A stretch of 64,000 nucleotides of DNA from an uncultured Prevotella sp. (lineage in GTDB: Bacteria; Bacteroidota; Bacteroidia; Bacteroidales; Bacteroidaceae), in the NCBI GenBank assembly GCA_905236755.1, contig CAJOCR010000010.1, forward strand, positions 62,001-126,000, given 5' to 3'. The position numbers and the translations under genes are program-made. The notes beneath the pieces were generated by a model, which saw only the letters and a program-made list of their open reading frames with translations, did no database searches and was not told the origin of the DNA. Position 1 is the stretch's first letter. Each line of letters begins with the position of its first letter. Shown in pieces: positions 1-8,058 of the stretch.

Positions 1-185
1 TGCTTAACGCTGATTCGCTCGTGTGTCTGTGTATTTTCAAGAATGTAGATACATCCCAGGCCTTCTTCTTCACCGAAGTCCTCACCAATAATGGTAATAA
101 GATAGTCGAAATGCTTCTCATTCTTCAACTTCTTCATCTCTGCGAGGAAGTTGTCAAAACCGAATTCAATATTTTCTAATTTCAT
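1..185 (-). CDS. nuoC: NADH-quinone oxidoreductase subunit C, 5' part only
   Basis: Only the first 61 codons lie in the window; the gene runs off the left edge. The ATG at 185 begins MKLENIEFGF and continues into FDYLITIIGEDFGEEEGLGC, the typical N-terminal region of the NuoC (30 kDa) subunit of complex I. It sits 11 bp after the nuoB stop on the same strand, so it is the third gene of a nuoABC operon. NuoC belongs to the peripheral arm that links the Fe-S subunits to the quinone site. In some Bacteroidales nuoC is fused to nuoD; the window cannot show whether that holds here. It was too short for the ORF track but is clear by context and sequence. Confidence 0.88.
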   Translation of the reverse strand, partial: MKLENIEFGFDNFLAEMKKLKNEKHFDYLITIIGEDFGEEEGLGCIYILENTQTHERISVK

Positions 186-196
186 TTTCTCGTACC

Positions 197-955
197 TTAT
201 TTATTTACATTCTGTTCGCTTTCGTTGAGTTGAGCAAGCTCTTCAGCCAAAGCCTCTACCTGTTCCTTTGTTGGAGCACCTGTTACCATGATTGGTTTCT
301 TGTTACCAATCTTCTCACCTGAGAAGTTCTCGTTAGAAAGACCATGGAGACCACCGAGCTTCATACTCTCTGCCTTTTCCTCTGCTGTCATCTTATGATT
401 AGCACCACCAAAGAACTTCTCAACCTTTACCTTACGCTGCAACTGCATCATACCGTAAAGAATTGCCTCTGGACGTGGAGGACAACCAGGGATATAAACA
501 TCAACAGGGACAAGCTCGTCAATACCGCGCACTACATTGTAGCTCTTCTTGAAAGGGCCACCTGAGATGGTACATCCACCTACAGCAACAACATACTTAG
601 GCTCGGCCATTTCATCATAAAGACGCTTAAAAACAGGCGCCATCTTGTTGGTAATGGTACCAGCACACATGATGAGGTCGGCCTGACGTGCAGAGTTACG
701 AGTAACCTCGAAACCAAAACGTGAGAAGTCATAACGTGCACAACCTACAGCCATAAACTCGATACCACAGCATGAAGTACCGAAAGTGAGTGACCACAGC
801 GAGTTGCTTCGTCCCCAGTTGATAGCCTGATCAAGACTACCGAGAACTACGTTTACTCCACCTTCATTAAGTTCGTTGGCAATGTTCTCGAGAGTTTTAT
901 TATCCTTAAACTCGTCGTAAGGAATACTCTTGATGTGTGGTTTTCTTACTTCCAT
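197..955 (-). CDS. nuoB: NADH-quinone oxidoreductase subunit B
   Basis: Peripheral-arm subunit that holds cluster N2, the last [4Fe-4S] centre before quinone. Ligand motifs are visible: the adjacent cysteines in TSCCGIEFMA, a later Cys in VVAVGGCTISGGP, and the Cys of VYIPGCPPRPEA. The track ORF starts at 976, but the ATG at 955 (MEVRKPHIKS) is preferred: an AAGGAG stretch lies just upstream of it, and it gives the compact ATGGAAGTAA overlap with the nuoA stop. The 976 start would extend 31 bp into nuoA. The C-terminal ~60 residues after FFGGANHK form a hydrophilic tail of no known function. Central gene of nuoABC. Confidence 0.95.
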   Translation of the reverse strand: MEVRKPHIKSIPYDEFKDNKTLENIANELNEGGVNVVLGSLDQAINWGRSNSLWSLTFGTSCCGIEFMAVGCARYDFSRFGFEVTRNSARQADLIMCAGTITNKMAPVFKRLYDEMAEPKYVVAVGGCTISGGPFKKSYNVVRGIDELVPVDVYIPGCPPRPEAILYGMMQLQRKVKVEKFFGGANHKMTAEEKAESMKLGGLHGLSNENFSGEKIGNKKPIMVTGAPTKEQVEALAEELAQLNESEQNVNK

Positions 956-1299
956 TCCAACGCTCCTTTCCGCCATGCATAAGCAAGGCCTAATACCAAT
1001 ACCACCAGAAAGAAACCAATGCTGATAAGAGCAAGTGGTCCAAACTGCTTAACTACTACTGCCCATGGATACAGGAAAACAGTCTCGATGTCGAACATCA
1101 GGAAAAGGATAGCAAAGAGATAGTAACCAACATGCAGAGGCATCCAACTGCTTCCGCGTGTAGGAATACCACACTCAAAAGGCTCACCTTTTACCGGATT
1201 GTAAGAACGAGGACCGATAAGTTTAGCAACGACAAAAGCGCCGACTACCAAAACTACCGCCGTGAGCAATACGGTAATAAACAATGTAAAAAAACTCAT
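946..1299 (-). CDS. nuoA: NADH-quinone oxidoreductase subunit A
   Basis: Small membrane subunit of complex I, 117 aa, with three hydrophobic helices (about residues 5-28, 58-80 and 86-108). The family signature is present in the loop: FECGIPTRGSSW followed by YYLFAILFLMFDIETVFLYPW, including the conserved Cys loop and the D/E pair in helix 2. It is the first gene of the operon, overlaps nuoB by 10 bp, and has a TATCTTTG box about 43 bp upstream of its ATG. Length and organisation are typical of Bacteroidetes complex I. Confidence 0.95.
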   Translation of the reverse strand: MSFFTLFITVLLTAVVLVVGAFVVAKLIGPRSYNPVKGEPFECGIPTRGSSWMPLHVGYYLFAILFLMFDIETVFLYPWAVVVKQFGPLALISIGFFLVVLVLGLAYAWRKGALEWK

Positions 1300-1341
1300 A
1301 AAAAATTATAACGTTATTATATATTATGCAATTTTGCGATG

Positions 1342-1349
1342 CAAAGATA
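1342..1349 (-). promoter_or_regulatory. -7 promoter element for nuoABC
   Basis: Reads TATCTTTG on the minus strand and matches the Bacteroidetes sigma-ABfr -7 consensus TAnnTTTG. It lies upstream of the nuoA ATG. No clear TTTG -33 box is seen at the usual ~20 bp spacing. Confidence 0.55.
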
Positions 1350-1395
1350 GCAATTTATTTGGTATTAGAATAGGAAAATATAAAAAAATACAATA

Positions 1396-1490
1396 TTAGT
1401 TTGTGAGTTTGTAATATAAGATTCTCCCCGACCCTCCTTAAAAGGAGGGAGAATTAAAAAACTTAAAAAAGTCACAAACTCATTAACTAA
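1396..1490. repeat. Nested inverted repeat at the 3' end of the epimerase gene
   Basis: Outer arms TTAGTTTGTGAGTTTGT (1396-1412) and ACAAACTCATTAACTAA (1474-1490) pair with two mismatches. Inner arms CCCTCCTT/AAGGAGGG (1432-1449) form a tight hairpin. The epimerase stop codon (1483) lies in the right arm. It probably acts as a transcript end for the minus-strand mannan operon. The inner part belongs to a family of C/G-rich palindromes also seen near 40771 and 44366. Confidence 0.5.
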
Positions 1491-2673
1491 AAACTCTTTC
1501 CAACAATTCTAAGCACATTCGACTATTATGATATGGGCACTTCCAAAAGCCAGCCTTATCATCAATATGGTTTGTTGTTCCATCGTCGAGTATTGCCCAA
1601 TACCATTCGCCATTTTCTTTGTCAACAAGATTGTTTTGTATATAATCCCAACATTTTTTAGTGTTAACTAAAGCCTCTTCATCATGAAAATACTGATAAA
1701 GATCAATATGTCCGATGACGCTTTCACATTGTACCCACCACTGACGCTGAAGATCATAGGTATTATTATCTTTCCAATGCTCGTAAATCATACTGCCATC
1801 AGGGCGCAACCCTTCGTCAGAAGCCTTGGCTATGCGACGAATAATTGGCTCTATGTTTTTAATGACTTGCTCATCACCGAGCACCAAGGCTGTTTCATGT
1901 AGAAGCCAACTTGCCTCTATGTCGTGACCATAGCTTTCAATATTGCGTTTACCATGCCATTTATCATCAAAAAACAAGTCGAGGTGATAGGTTTCTTTAT
2001 TCAGCAGTTTTTCTGTAAAAATGTCAATAAGGTTTAGAATTGATTTCTTAAGGTCTTCACTCTTCCATACACGATAGAGATTTGTGTAAGGTTCAATAAT
2101 ATGAAGATGAGTATTCATGGTGCGACTTCCGTTTTCGTCTTTATCACTCAGTCGCATATCTTGAATAGGTTGCCAGTCACGGGTAAGAGCTTCTATGTAA
2201 CCGTTTCCTTTACTGTCATAGGCTTTTTTCTCTATATCGTAATACAGGTTTATGGCTGATTCAAGAGCGCGCTTAGAACCTGTTGCACGTGCATACTCAC
2301 TAAGACCATAGATTGCAAAACCTATGGCGTAAGTCTGTTTCTTTGTGTCAAGAGGCTTGCCCATATAGTCAAGACTCCAGAAAACACCACCCTGTTCTTT
2401 GTCTATGAAGTTATCAAGGAAATAATCTAAAGCTCTTGTGGCGGCATCAAGATATTCTGCGCTTCCAAGGACACGGTAAGCGGCAGAGAAAGCCCATAAT
2501 ATACGGGCATTCTGCACAGCTCCTTTTGGGGCGTGTGAATGAACAATATTATGTCCATCCACACGTCCGAAATATCCCCCATTTTCATGGTCGGTAACTC
2601 TTTCTATCCAATACTTTAAGATATTCTCCTCAAGGAGTTCTCTAACCGTTTCCTTGAATTCGCAGGATTGCAT
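1483..2673 (-). CDS. Cellobiose/mannobiose 2-epimerase (AGE family)
   Basis: N-acylglucosamine 2-epimerase-family (alpha/alpha)6 barrel, 396 aa from the preferred start. It probably converts beta-1,4-mannobiose to mannosyl-glucose in the cytoplasm. Conserved blocks include NTHLHIIEPYTNLY and ESYGHDIEASWLLHE, which carry the catalytic-site histidines, and aromatic QRQWWVQCESVIG. The track start at 2703 is a TTG inside the transporter gene; the ATG at 2673 (MQSCEFKETV) begins one base after the transporter stop. As last gene of the operon, after a GH130 phosphorylase and a GPH symporter, it fits the mannobiose pathway described in Bacteroides fragilis. No signal peptide. Cellobiose specificity cannot be excluded from sequence alone. 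Confidence 0.88.
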   Translation of the reverse strand: MQSCEFKETVRELLEENILKYWIERVTDHENGGYFGRVDGHNIVHSHAPKGAVQNARILWAFSAAYRVLGSAEYLDAATRALDYFLDNFIDKEQGGVFWSLDYMGKPLDTKKQTYAIGFAIYGLSEYARATGSKRALESAINLYYDIEKKAYDSKGNGYIEALTRDWQPIQDMRLSDKDENGSRTMNTHLHIIEPYTNLYRVWKSEDLKKSILNLIDIFTEKLLNKETYHLDLFFDDKWHGKRNIESYGHDIEASWLLHETALVLGDEQVIKNIEPIIRRIAKASDEGLRPDGSMIYEHWKDNNTYDLQRQWWVQCESVIGHIDLYQYFHDEEALVNTKKCWDYIQNNLVDKENGEWYWAILDDGTTNHIDDKAGFWKCPYHNSRMCLELLERVFS

Positions 2674-2674
2674 A

Positions 2675-4018
2675 TTATTTCTTAATTGGATATTTAATAA
2701 CAAGCAAAATCATCAAACATGCTATTATTGCAGGGAAAATAGAGAACAGACACCAGATCATCTGGCGAACAGATTCTTCATTGGTAATAGTGATTACTGT
2801 TTCACCTGTCTCTGGATTAGTACCTGAAACGAAACCAGCAACACCAAGAAGCAAAGCAACAAGAGAACCAGAAATGGCAGAACCGAATTTCTGCGACATT
2901 GTACCTGATGAGAAGATGAGTCCTGTTGAAGAAGTACCGTTCTTCTCGGTTGCATAATCAGCAACATCAGCATACATTGACCACAATAGTGGTGAATACA
3001 AGCCTACACCAACAGAGGTAAGCACAACAAGAGCTATCATTACCCAGATGTAAGAAGCATCCATAGGTACGAAGAAGAAAGCTACAGAGAACACAATACA
3101 TATAAGTGTTGCTACATAGAAGGCTTTTTTCTTTGATCCCATCCACTCGGTGAACTTTGGAGAAACGCCTCCGAAAATCATACAAGTAACTTCACCAAAG
3201 GTCATGAATACAGTGTAGTTGATGATAAGTCCGTTAATAGTGATATCACCACCCAAACAATAGGTAAGCAGATAAGCAGCTACTGCATAACGGAAGCCAT
3301 TGAAGAAGTTGGTACCAATACCGATAAGGGTAAGATAAATCCATGGTTTGTTCTTAAACAAATCAGCAAATGGCTTGAAAGAAAATTTCTCTGCACGAAC
3401 AGGTTTTAGACGTTCCTTTGTGAGTAAACCGCAAGCTAAAGTCATAGCTGCAGCAAGAACACCAAATCCTGCACCAAGAACGGCATACTGATGAGCATCA
3501 GAACCACCAACCATTTTCTGAAGATAAGGGAAAGAAAGCAGAGTTATGAAGCCCATGGCATAAGCACCTACCATACGATAAGACGAGAATTGGTTTTTCT
3601 CATTATCATCGTCGGTCATCACTCCAAGAAGCGAACCATAAGGTACGTTTACTGCTGTATAAACAGCCATCATCATTAAATAAAGGCTATAAGCCCAAAT
3701 GCGCTTACCAAGAGGTCCAAAATCTGGGGTAAAAAGCAAGAGCGCAAAGATAAGTCCGAAAGGAATAGCACCATATATGAGCCAAGGACGATAAGTTCCG
3801 AATCGACTCTGCGTACGATCGGCTAAAGCACCCATCATTGGGTCGGTAACAACATCAAACAAACGAGCTATAAGCATCAAAGTAGCTGTGTCGGCGATGG
3901 TAAGTCCAAACACGTTGGTAAAGAACACAGGAAAAGCAATAGACATAATTTTCCATGTAATACCACCAGCAGCAGCATCACCTAACGCATAGCCAATTTT
4001 TTCTTTTAATTTTGCCAT
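2675..4018 (-). CDS. GPH-family sugar:cation symporter, probable mannobiose importer
   Basis: 447 aa with about 12 hydrophobic segments and the glycoside-pentoside-hexuronide (MelB-like) signature near the N-terminus: LGDAAAGGITW and the loop DVVTDPMMGALADRTQSRFG. It should sit in the inner membrane and import mannobiose or short mannooligosaccharides with Na+ or H+. The gene follows the GH130 gene by 40 bp and abuts the epimerase, the same order as the B. fragilis mannan cassette. Substrate is inferred from this context only. No unusual features. Confidence 0.88.
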   Translation of the reverse strand: MAKLKEKIGYALGDAAAGGITWKIMSIAFPVFFTNVFGLTIADTATLMLIARLFDVVTDPMMGALADRTQSRFGTYRPWLIYGAIPFGLIFALLLFTPDFGPLGKRIWAYSLYLMMMAVYTAVNVPYGSLLGVMTDDDNEKNQFSSYRMVGAYAMGFITLLSFPYLQKMVGGSDAHQYAVLGAGFGVLAAAMTLACGLLTKERLKPVRAEKFSFKPFADLFKNKPWIYLTLIGIGTNFFNGFRYAVAAYLLTYCLGGDITINGLIINYTVFMTFGEVTCMIFGGVSPKFTEWMGSKKKAFYVATLICIVFSVAFFFVPMDASYIWVMIALVVLTSVGVGLYSPLLWSMYADVADYATEKNGTSSTGLIFSSGTMSQKFGSAISGSLVALLLGVAGFVSGTNPETGETVITITNEESVRQMIWCLFSIFPAIIACLMILLVIKYPIKK

Positions 4019-4058
4019 AATTTTTAGTTACAAGTTTTATTTTATGATATTTATTTTA

Positions 4059-5225
4059 TTACAAATTTGATTTATTCTTTACCACTAATTTCTTTATTGC
4101 TTCAACACTCGCTGACGATGTGAAGCCGTCTTCTGGTGTGTTCATGCAATAGTCAACGAGCTGATCTATTGTTGATGTAGCCACATGCATACGAGTATCA
4201 GAAGAAGCATAGTAGATAAACACCTTGCCGTCTTCATCAGCTATCCAGCCATTAGCAAACGTAACATTCATCACATCACCAATATATTCCTCACCCTGTG
4301 GAACAAGAAAATAGCCACCTGGCTGTGCAATGACACGTGTTGGGTCTTCAAGCGAAGTCATATACAGATACAATACATAACGAAGACCCGAGGCACAGGC
4401 ACGCACACCATGAGCAAGGTGCAGCCATCCGCGGTTTGTCTTTATTGGATGAGGGCCTTCACCATTCTTCACTTCCATGATAGTATGGTAATTACGCTTG
4501 TTTATGATTTTCTCTTCTTTCACCTCAGCATGTTCTATATCATCAACAAGAGCCCATCCAATGCCGCCACCTGAACCTGCATTAATAAAATCGTCCTGTG
4601 GACGGGTGTAGAAGGCATACTTGCCATTAACAAACTCTGGATGAAGAACCACATTACGCTGCTGACTCTTTGACTTCAGATCAGGCAAGCGGAACCAAGT
4701 CTTAAGGTCTTTTGTACGAGCAATACCCGCTGTTGCCGTTGCTGCAGAGAGGTCGCCTGGCTGTGAGTCGTCATGACGCTCTGCACAGAAAACGCCATAA
4801 ATCCATCCATCTTCATGGGCAGTAAGGCGCATATCATAAACATTTGTTGCAGGCACAACATCCTCTGGCATTGTTACAGGTTCGTCCCAAAAGCGAAAAT
4901 TATCAATGCCATTAGGACTTTCAGCTACTGCGAAAAAGCTCTTACGGTCAGCGCCCTCAACACGAACAACAAGCAGATACTTGCCATTCCATTTTATCGC
5001 ACCCGAGTTTAGGGTGGCATTAATCATTATGCGTTTCATGAGATAAGGATTATCCTTCTCATTAAAATCATATTGCCACTCAAGAGGAGCGTGTTGTGCT
5101 GTAAGAATAGGGTTTTGATAACGTGTATAAATACCATTCCCCCATTCTTCGGGAACATTCACTTTACTCAGCAGTTCTTCATGGTGAGCACGTAAGCGCG
5201 CCACTCTTTCTTTAAAATCTTTCAT
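4059..5225 (-). CDS. GH130 4-O-beta-D-mannosyl-D-glucose phosphorylase
   Basis: 388 aa, cytoplasmic, close in length and layout to characterised GH130_1 mannosylglucose phosphorylases. Visible family features: EWGNGIYTRYQNPILTAQHA near the N-terminus, NSGAIKWNGKYLLVVRVEG, the catalytic Asp region YDMRLTAHEDGW, and GGGIGWALVDDIEHAEV. The reaction would be phosphorolysis of Man-beta-1,4-Glc to mannose 1-phosphate and glucose, saving one ATP. It acts directly after the epimerase encoded two genes downstream. The start is ATG 5225, 15 bp after the GH26 stop. Activity on mannooligosaccharides (GH130_2) is less likely given the epimerase partner. Confidence 0.93.
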   Translation of the reverse strand: MKDFKERVARLRAHHEELLSKVNVPEEWGNGIYTRYQNPILTAQHAPLEWQYDFNEKDNPYLMKRIMINATLNSGAIKWNGKYLLVVRVEGADRKSFFAVAESPNGIDNFRFWDEPVTMPEDVVPATNVYDMRLTAHEDGWIYGVFCAERHDDSQPGDLSAATATAGIARTKDLKTWFRLPDLKSKSQQRNVVLHPEFVNGKYAFYTRPQDDFINAGSGGGIGWALVDDIEHAEVKEEKIINKRNYHTIMEVKNGEGPHPIKTNRGWLHLAHGVRACASGLRYVLYLYMTSLEDPTRVIAQPGGYFLVPQGEEYIGDVMNVTFANGWIADEDGKVFIYYASSDTRMHVATSTIDQLVDYCMNTPEDGFTSSASVEAIKKLVVKNKSNL

Positions 5226-5240
5226 ATGTCTCTATATTTA

Positions 5241-6305
5241 TCATTTTACATCTTTAATATCATTAACAAAGAGGCTTTTCTTTTCATTAAACAGAAGCTT
5301 GAAATCTTCCTCTGTTGGCTGACCAGGTGAAGCCATATAAGTTTCTTTTGGCTGATCCCAGGCGTTACGCCAGAAAAGAACATAACTCATTTTGAAGTCT
5401 TCTATCGCGGGCCAAAGAACTGTTGTAAACCAGTCGCTATAAGGCAGTTGCTGACAACCTGTTTCGGTGTACGCCATTATCTTATTATGCTTTTCAGCTA
5501 TTGCACTTATCTCGGCAAGACTGCTTTTGGTTAGTTCTGTATATTTGGCATTATCTTTATCGAATTCATATATGTCAATACCAATCATATCAACATATTC
5601 GTCTCCGGGGTAATATTTCATATAATCATCGCAACCACCATTAGGTGAATAAGACCAAACGATATTATTGCAATGATACTTTTTTTCTAATTGGTCATGT
5701 GTGTAGATGAACAGTTGCTTATATTCTTCTGCGGCCTTAGCCCCCCACCAAAACCAGCCACCACCCATTTCGTGCCATGGACGGAAAATCACAGGTACAG
5801 ACTTTCCACCAGCTGTCTTCAGTGACTTTATGAAGGAAGCAATATTATAAAGCCAACAATTAAAACGATTATTTTGTTCGCCTCCAGGAAGAACGGCCTT
5901 TACGGCATCACCAGAAAAGTCCCATGCTGTTTTCAAAGTTACAGGGTTGTCTGGGTGCCAGCTAAGAGTGACAATGCCGCCACGTTCGTATTGTGCTATT
6001 ATTTCCTCACGCATACGGTCAAAAGGAACAGCATCAAGATTCTTGTCCCAGCCAAGTTCCTTCTTACCAAGATCGAAACCCATTACAGCTGGATAATCGC
6101 CACATACTTCCTTTATGTCAGAGCGTCCCCTCTCCCACTTCCACGAATGGCCATATACAGGGTCGTCCTGATGACCAATCATTATGCCTTTCAACTGCAG
6201 TTTTTGCAGTCTTTTTATGAGTTTCTGAGCAGGAGTAGTTGCATTCATATTTAAGTTCAAAACAATACAGAAAACGATAGTTAGTATTTTTTTTAGGTTT
6301 ATCAT
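5241..6305 (-). CDS. GH26 beta-mannanase, exported
   Basis: 354 aa with an N-terminal signal peptide (KKILTIVFCIVLNLNMNA, cleavage near residue 22) and no lipobox, so probably periplasmic. Catalytic residues are intact: acid/base Glu179 in RPWHEMGGGWFWWG and nucleophile Glu281 in MAYTETGCQ; the -1 subsite His is in LSWHPDNP. Likely function is release of mannobiose from beta-1,4-mannooligosaccharides. The operon partners (GH130, GPH symporter, epimerase) all handle a disaccharide. It is a useful reference for the degenerate GH26 homologue at 19408. Confidence 0.93.
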   Translation of the reverse strand: MINLKKILTIVFCIVLNLNMNATTPAQKLIKRLQKLQLKGIMIGHQDDPVYGHSWKWERGRSDIKEVCGDYPAVMGFDLGKKELGWDKNLDAVPFDRMREEIIAQYERGGIVTLSWHPDNPVTLKTAWDFSGDAVKAVLPGGEQNNRFNCWLYNIASFIKSLKTAGGKSVPVIFRPWHEMGGGWFWWGAKAAEEYKQLFIYTHDQLEKKYHCNNIVWSYSPNGGCDDYMKYYPGDEYVDMIGIDIYEFDKDNAKYTELTKSSLAEISAIAEKHNKIMAYTETGCQQLPYSDWFTTVLWPAIEDFKMSYVLFWRNAWDQPKETYMASPGQPTEEDFKLLFNEKKSLFVNDIKDVK

Positions 6306-6317
6306 AGGTATATAAGA

Positions 6318-7619
6318 TTATTTAAAAAGTTTTGTTCTAATATATTCTTGCCATTCATCCCATTGTTCTTGATACCAGAAATGAGCAGTTTGCTGATATA
6401 CTGATAATTTCTTTTCAGCTGGATAAATATTATAAAGACTATAAGCCGAAGTAGGCGGAACTACATCATCATTATATCCAAAAGAAAACCATGCTGGTAT
6501 GGTGCATCGCTTTGCAAAGTTCACACCGTCATAATAGCAGGCACCATTTATGCGCTGAACATTATGAGATGCGTTTTTCTTTTCATCATAGAAATAGTGA
6601 GGCCACCCTCCTGCTCTACCATGACACTCTGCCTCGTAATCACACATAGCGTCATGAACGGCAGCAAGAAATGTTACTCGCTTGTCGAGTGCAGCCACGG
6701 CAAGAGAAAGGAAACCGCCTTGTGATGCTCCAGTCACGCCCAATGTTTTTCCGTCCCATTCAGGTAACGATGCAATCATATCAACGCCACGCACAGCACC
6801 AGTAACAACACGCTTATAATAATTTCTATCTGGATTGTCTAAGTTGGTATTCCAATAATTATTCAATGCGCCAGCCATCAAATTATCATATATATTCTGA
6901 CTCATAGTAACTGGTATGCCATGAATGCCTATTTCAAGAACAATACATTTGCCATCGGCTGTATAAGTGTCACCAGAATAAGGACGAGCACCTGCACCAG
7001 GTACACGAAGCAAAGCGGGGTATCTGCCTGGTTTCACAGGTACAGTGAGTATTCCGTACATACGACTGTTCCACGAATCGTTACAATAGCTAACCTCATA
7101 CACATTACTTTTTTCTGTGCAACGCTCCGTCAACAATCGCTTTGTTATGTTCAATCCGTTCTTTCTTGCTGATTTCAAAGCGTTTGACCAAAACTCATCA
7201 AAATCAGAAGGGCATTGAGCAAAAGGCTTTAGTTTTTCTGGCGAGAAAGCAGCTGTACACCAGCCTTCATAGTCTTTCCCAGCAATAGTAGCCTTTACTT
7301 TAAGGCGATAGAAGCCAGGTTCTTTCATTGTTGCAGAATAAGTCATTGTTCCATTCTTCAACAATGCATTCTTCTTCACATCAGGATACATTACAGGGCC
7401 AGCCTCATAGCTCACCTCCACATTATTCAATAATGTAGATGACTTTAATATATTAACTGTGAAAACAGCTGTTTCACCAACTTTATAATTCCAATCTTTG
7501 TGATCAGGTACAACAGAAACAATAATATTCTTGCCAATTATCTGCGCTTCTGCCACTAACGACGAGAACAAACAGATAACAGCAATAATTACCATTAACA
7601 GTTGATTTTTACTACGCAT
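6318..7619 (-). CDS. Acetyl (xylan/mannan) esterase, CE7-like, with N-terminal Ig-like domain
   Basis: 433 aa. Signal peptide ends near AEAQ (residue 26). Residues about 30-135 form a beta-rich domain (YKVGETAVFTVNILKSS) resembling an Ig/bacterial fold. The rest is an AXE1-type alpha/beta hydrolase: PALLRVPGAGARPYSGD, nucleophile Ser in GVTGASQGGFLSLA, Asp in GYNDDVVPPTS, His in QQTAHFWYQEQ. First gene of the minus mannan operon, so acetylated glucomannan or galactoglucomannan is the probable substrate; removing acetyl groups would open the chain to the GH26 enzymes. Classical CE7 enzymes are ~320 aa, so the extra N-terminal domain accounts for the length. Confidence 0.85.
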   Translation of the reverse strand: MRSKNQLLMVIIAVICLFSSLVAEAQIIGKNIIVSVVPDHKDWNYKVGETAVFTVNILKSSTLLNNVEVSYEAGPVMYPDVKKNALLKNGTMTYSATMKEPGFYRLKVKATIAGKDYEGWCTAAFSPEKLKPFAQCPSDFDEFWSNALKSARKNGLNITKRLLTERCTEKSNVYEVSYCNDSWNSRMYGILTVPVKPGRYPALLRVPGAGARPYSGDTYTADGKCIVLEIGIHGIPVTMSQNIYDNLMAGALNNYWNTNLDNPDRNYYKRVVTGAVRGVDMIASLPEWDGKTLGVTGASQGGFLSLAVAALDKRVTFLAAVHDAMCDYEAECHGRAGGWPHYFYDEKKNASHNVQRINGACYYDGVNFAKRCTIPAWFSFGYNDDVVPPTSAYSLYNIYPAEKKLSVYQQTAHFWYQEQWDEWQEYIRTKLFK

Positions 7620-7669
7620 TTGTTTGGTTTTAATTATTAAATCTTAAGGACGGTACCTCTTTCAACTTG

Positions 7670-7677
7670 CAAAGATA
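7670..7677 (-). promoter_or_regulatory. -7 element for the minus-strand mannan operon
   Basis: TATCTTTG on the minus strand, 51 bp upstream of the esterase ATG at 7619. A T-rich TTTTTGG lies upstream but not at the standard -33 distance, which would fit a promoter that depends on an activator. Confidence 0.55.
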
Positions 7678-7747
7678 TGTAAATTCAACCAAAAAGAATG
7701 ATACTTTTTTGATTAATAATAATACTTTGCTAATTTTATTTTTCCCT

Positions 7748-7824
7748 CATGCCTTCGAGATGCCTTCGAGATGCGTTCGAGATTCTCGATATTTCATTAG
7801 GATGCGTTTAGGATTCATATAGGA
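7748..7824. repeat. 11-bp phased repeat array, seven units
   Basis: Seven consecutive 11-mers in unbroken phase: CATGCCTTCGA, GATGCCTTCGA, GATGCGTTCGA, GATTCTCGATA, TTTCATTAGGA, TGCGTTTAGGA, TTCATATAGGA. The first units share TTCGA, the last share TAGGA. Related units recur at 44031-44096. It lies between the two divergent mannan promoters. Confidence 0.75.
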
Positions 7825-7898
7825 CAAATATTTTTTTGAAAAACAAAATAGTATCATCTTTTGGCAAAAAAATATTAGTACAAGAAAAATATTCTTAC

Positions 7899-7906
7899 TA
7901 CATTTG
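7899..7906 (+). promoter_or_regulatory. -7 element for the susC operon
   Basis: TACATTTG matches TAnnTTTG and lies 152 bp upstream of the susC ATG. No TTTG is found at the expected -33 position, again compatible with activator control. Confidence 0.5.
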
Positions 7907-8058
7907 CATCGATAAAAGTATGCTGAAAACATGATTAAACACAATAAGCTGCTTTATATCATGAAAAAACAACACATGCGAATAAAAAAGCACGTCTTTA
8001 AACCATGTAACTAAAAATATACATTATTAATTATATAAACCTAAAAAATCAAGTATTT

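Larger units (their letters stand above)
7620..8058. promoter_or_regulatory. Divergent control region of the mannan locus
   Basis: Intergenic stretch between the two mannan operons. It holds a minus-strand -7 box TATCTTTG (7677-7670), an 11-bp phased repeat array (7748-7824), and a plus-strand -7 box TACATTTG (7899-7906). The susC transcript would have a ~150-nt AT-rich 5' UTR. No gene is credible here; track ORF 7747-7944 runs through the repeat array. No palindrome that is an obvious operator was found. Confidence 0.6.

Noticed and set aside
7931-8014. 27-codon ORF in the susC leader (MIKHNKLLYIMKK...)
   Set aside because: AT-rich, Lys/His biased, no start-site support; likely chance.
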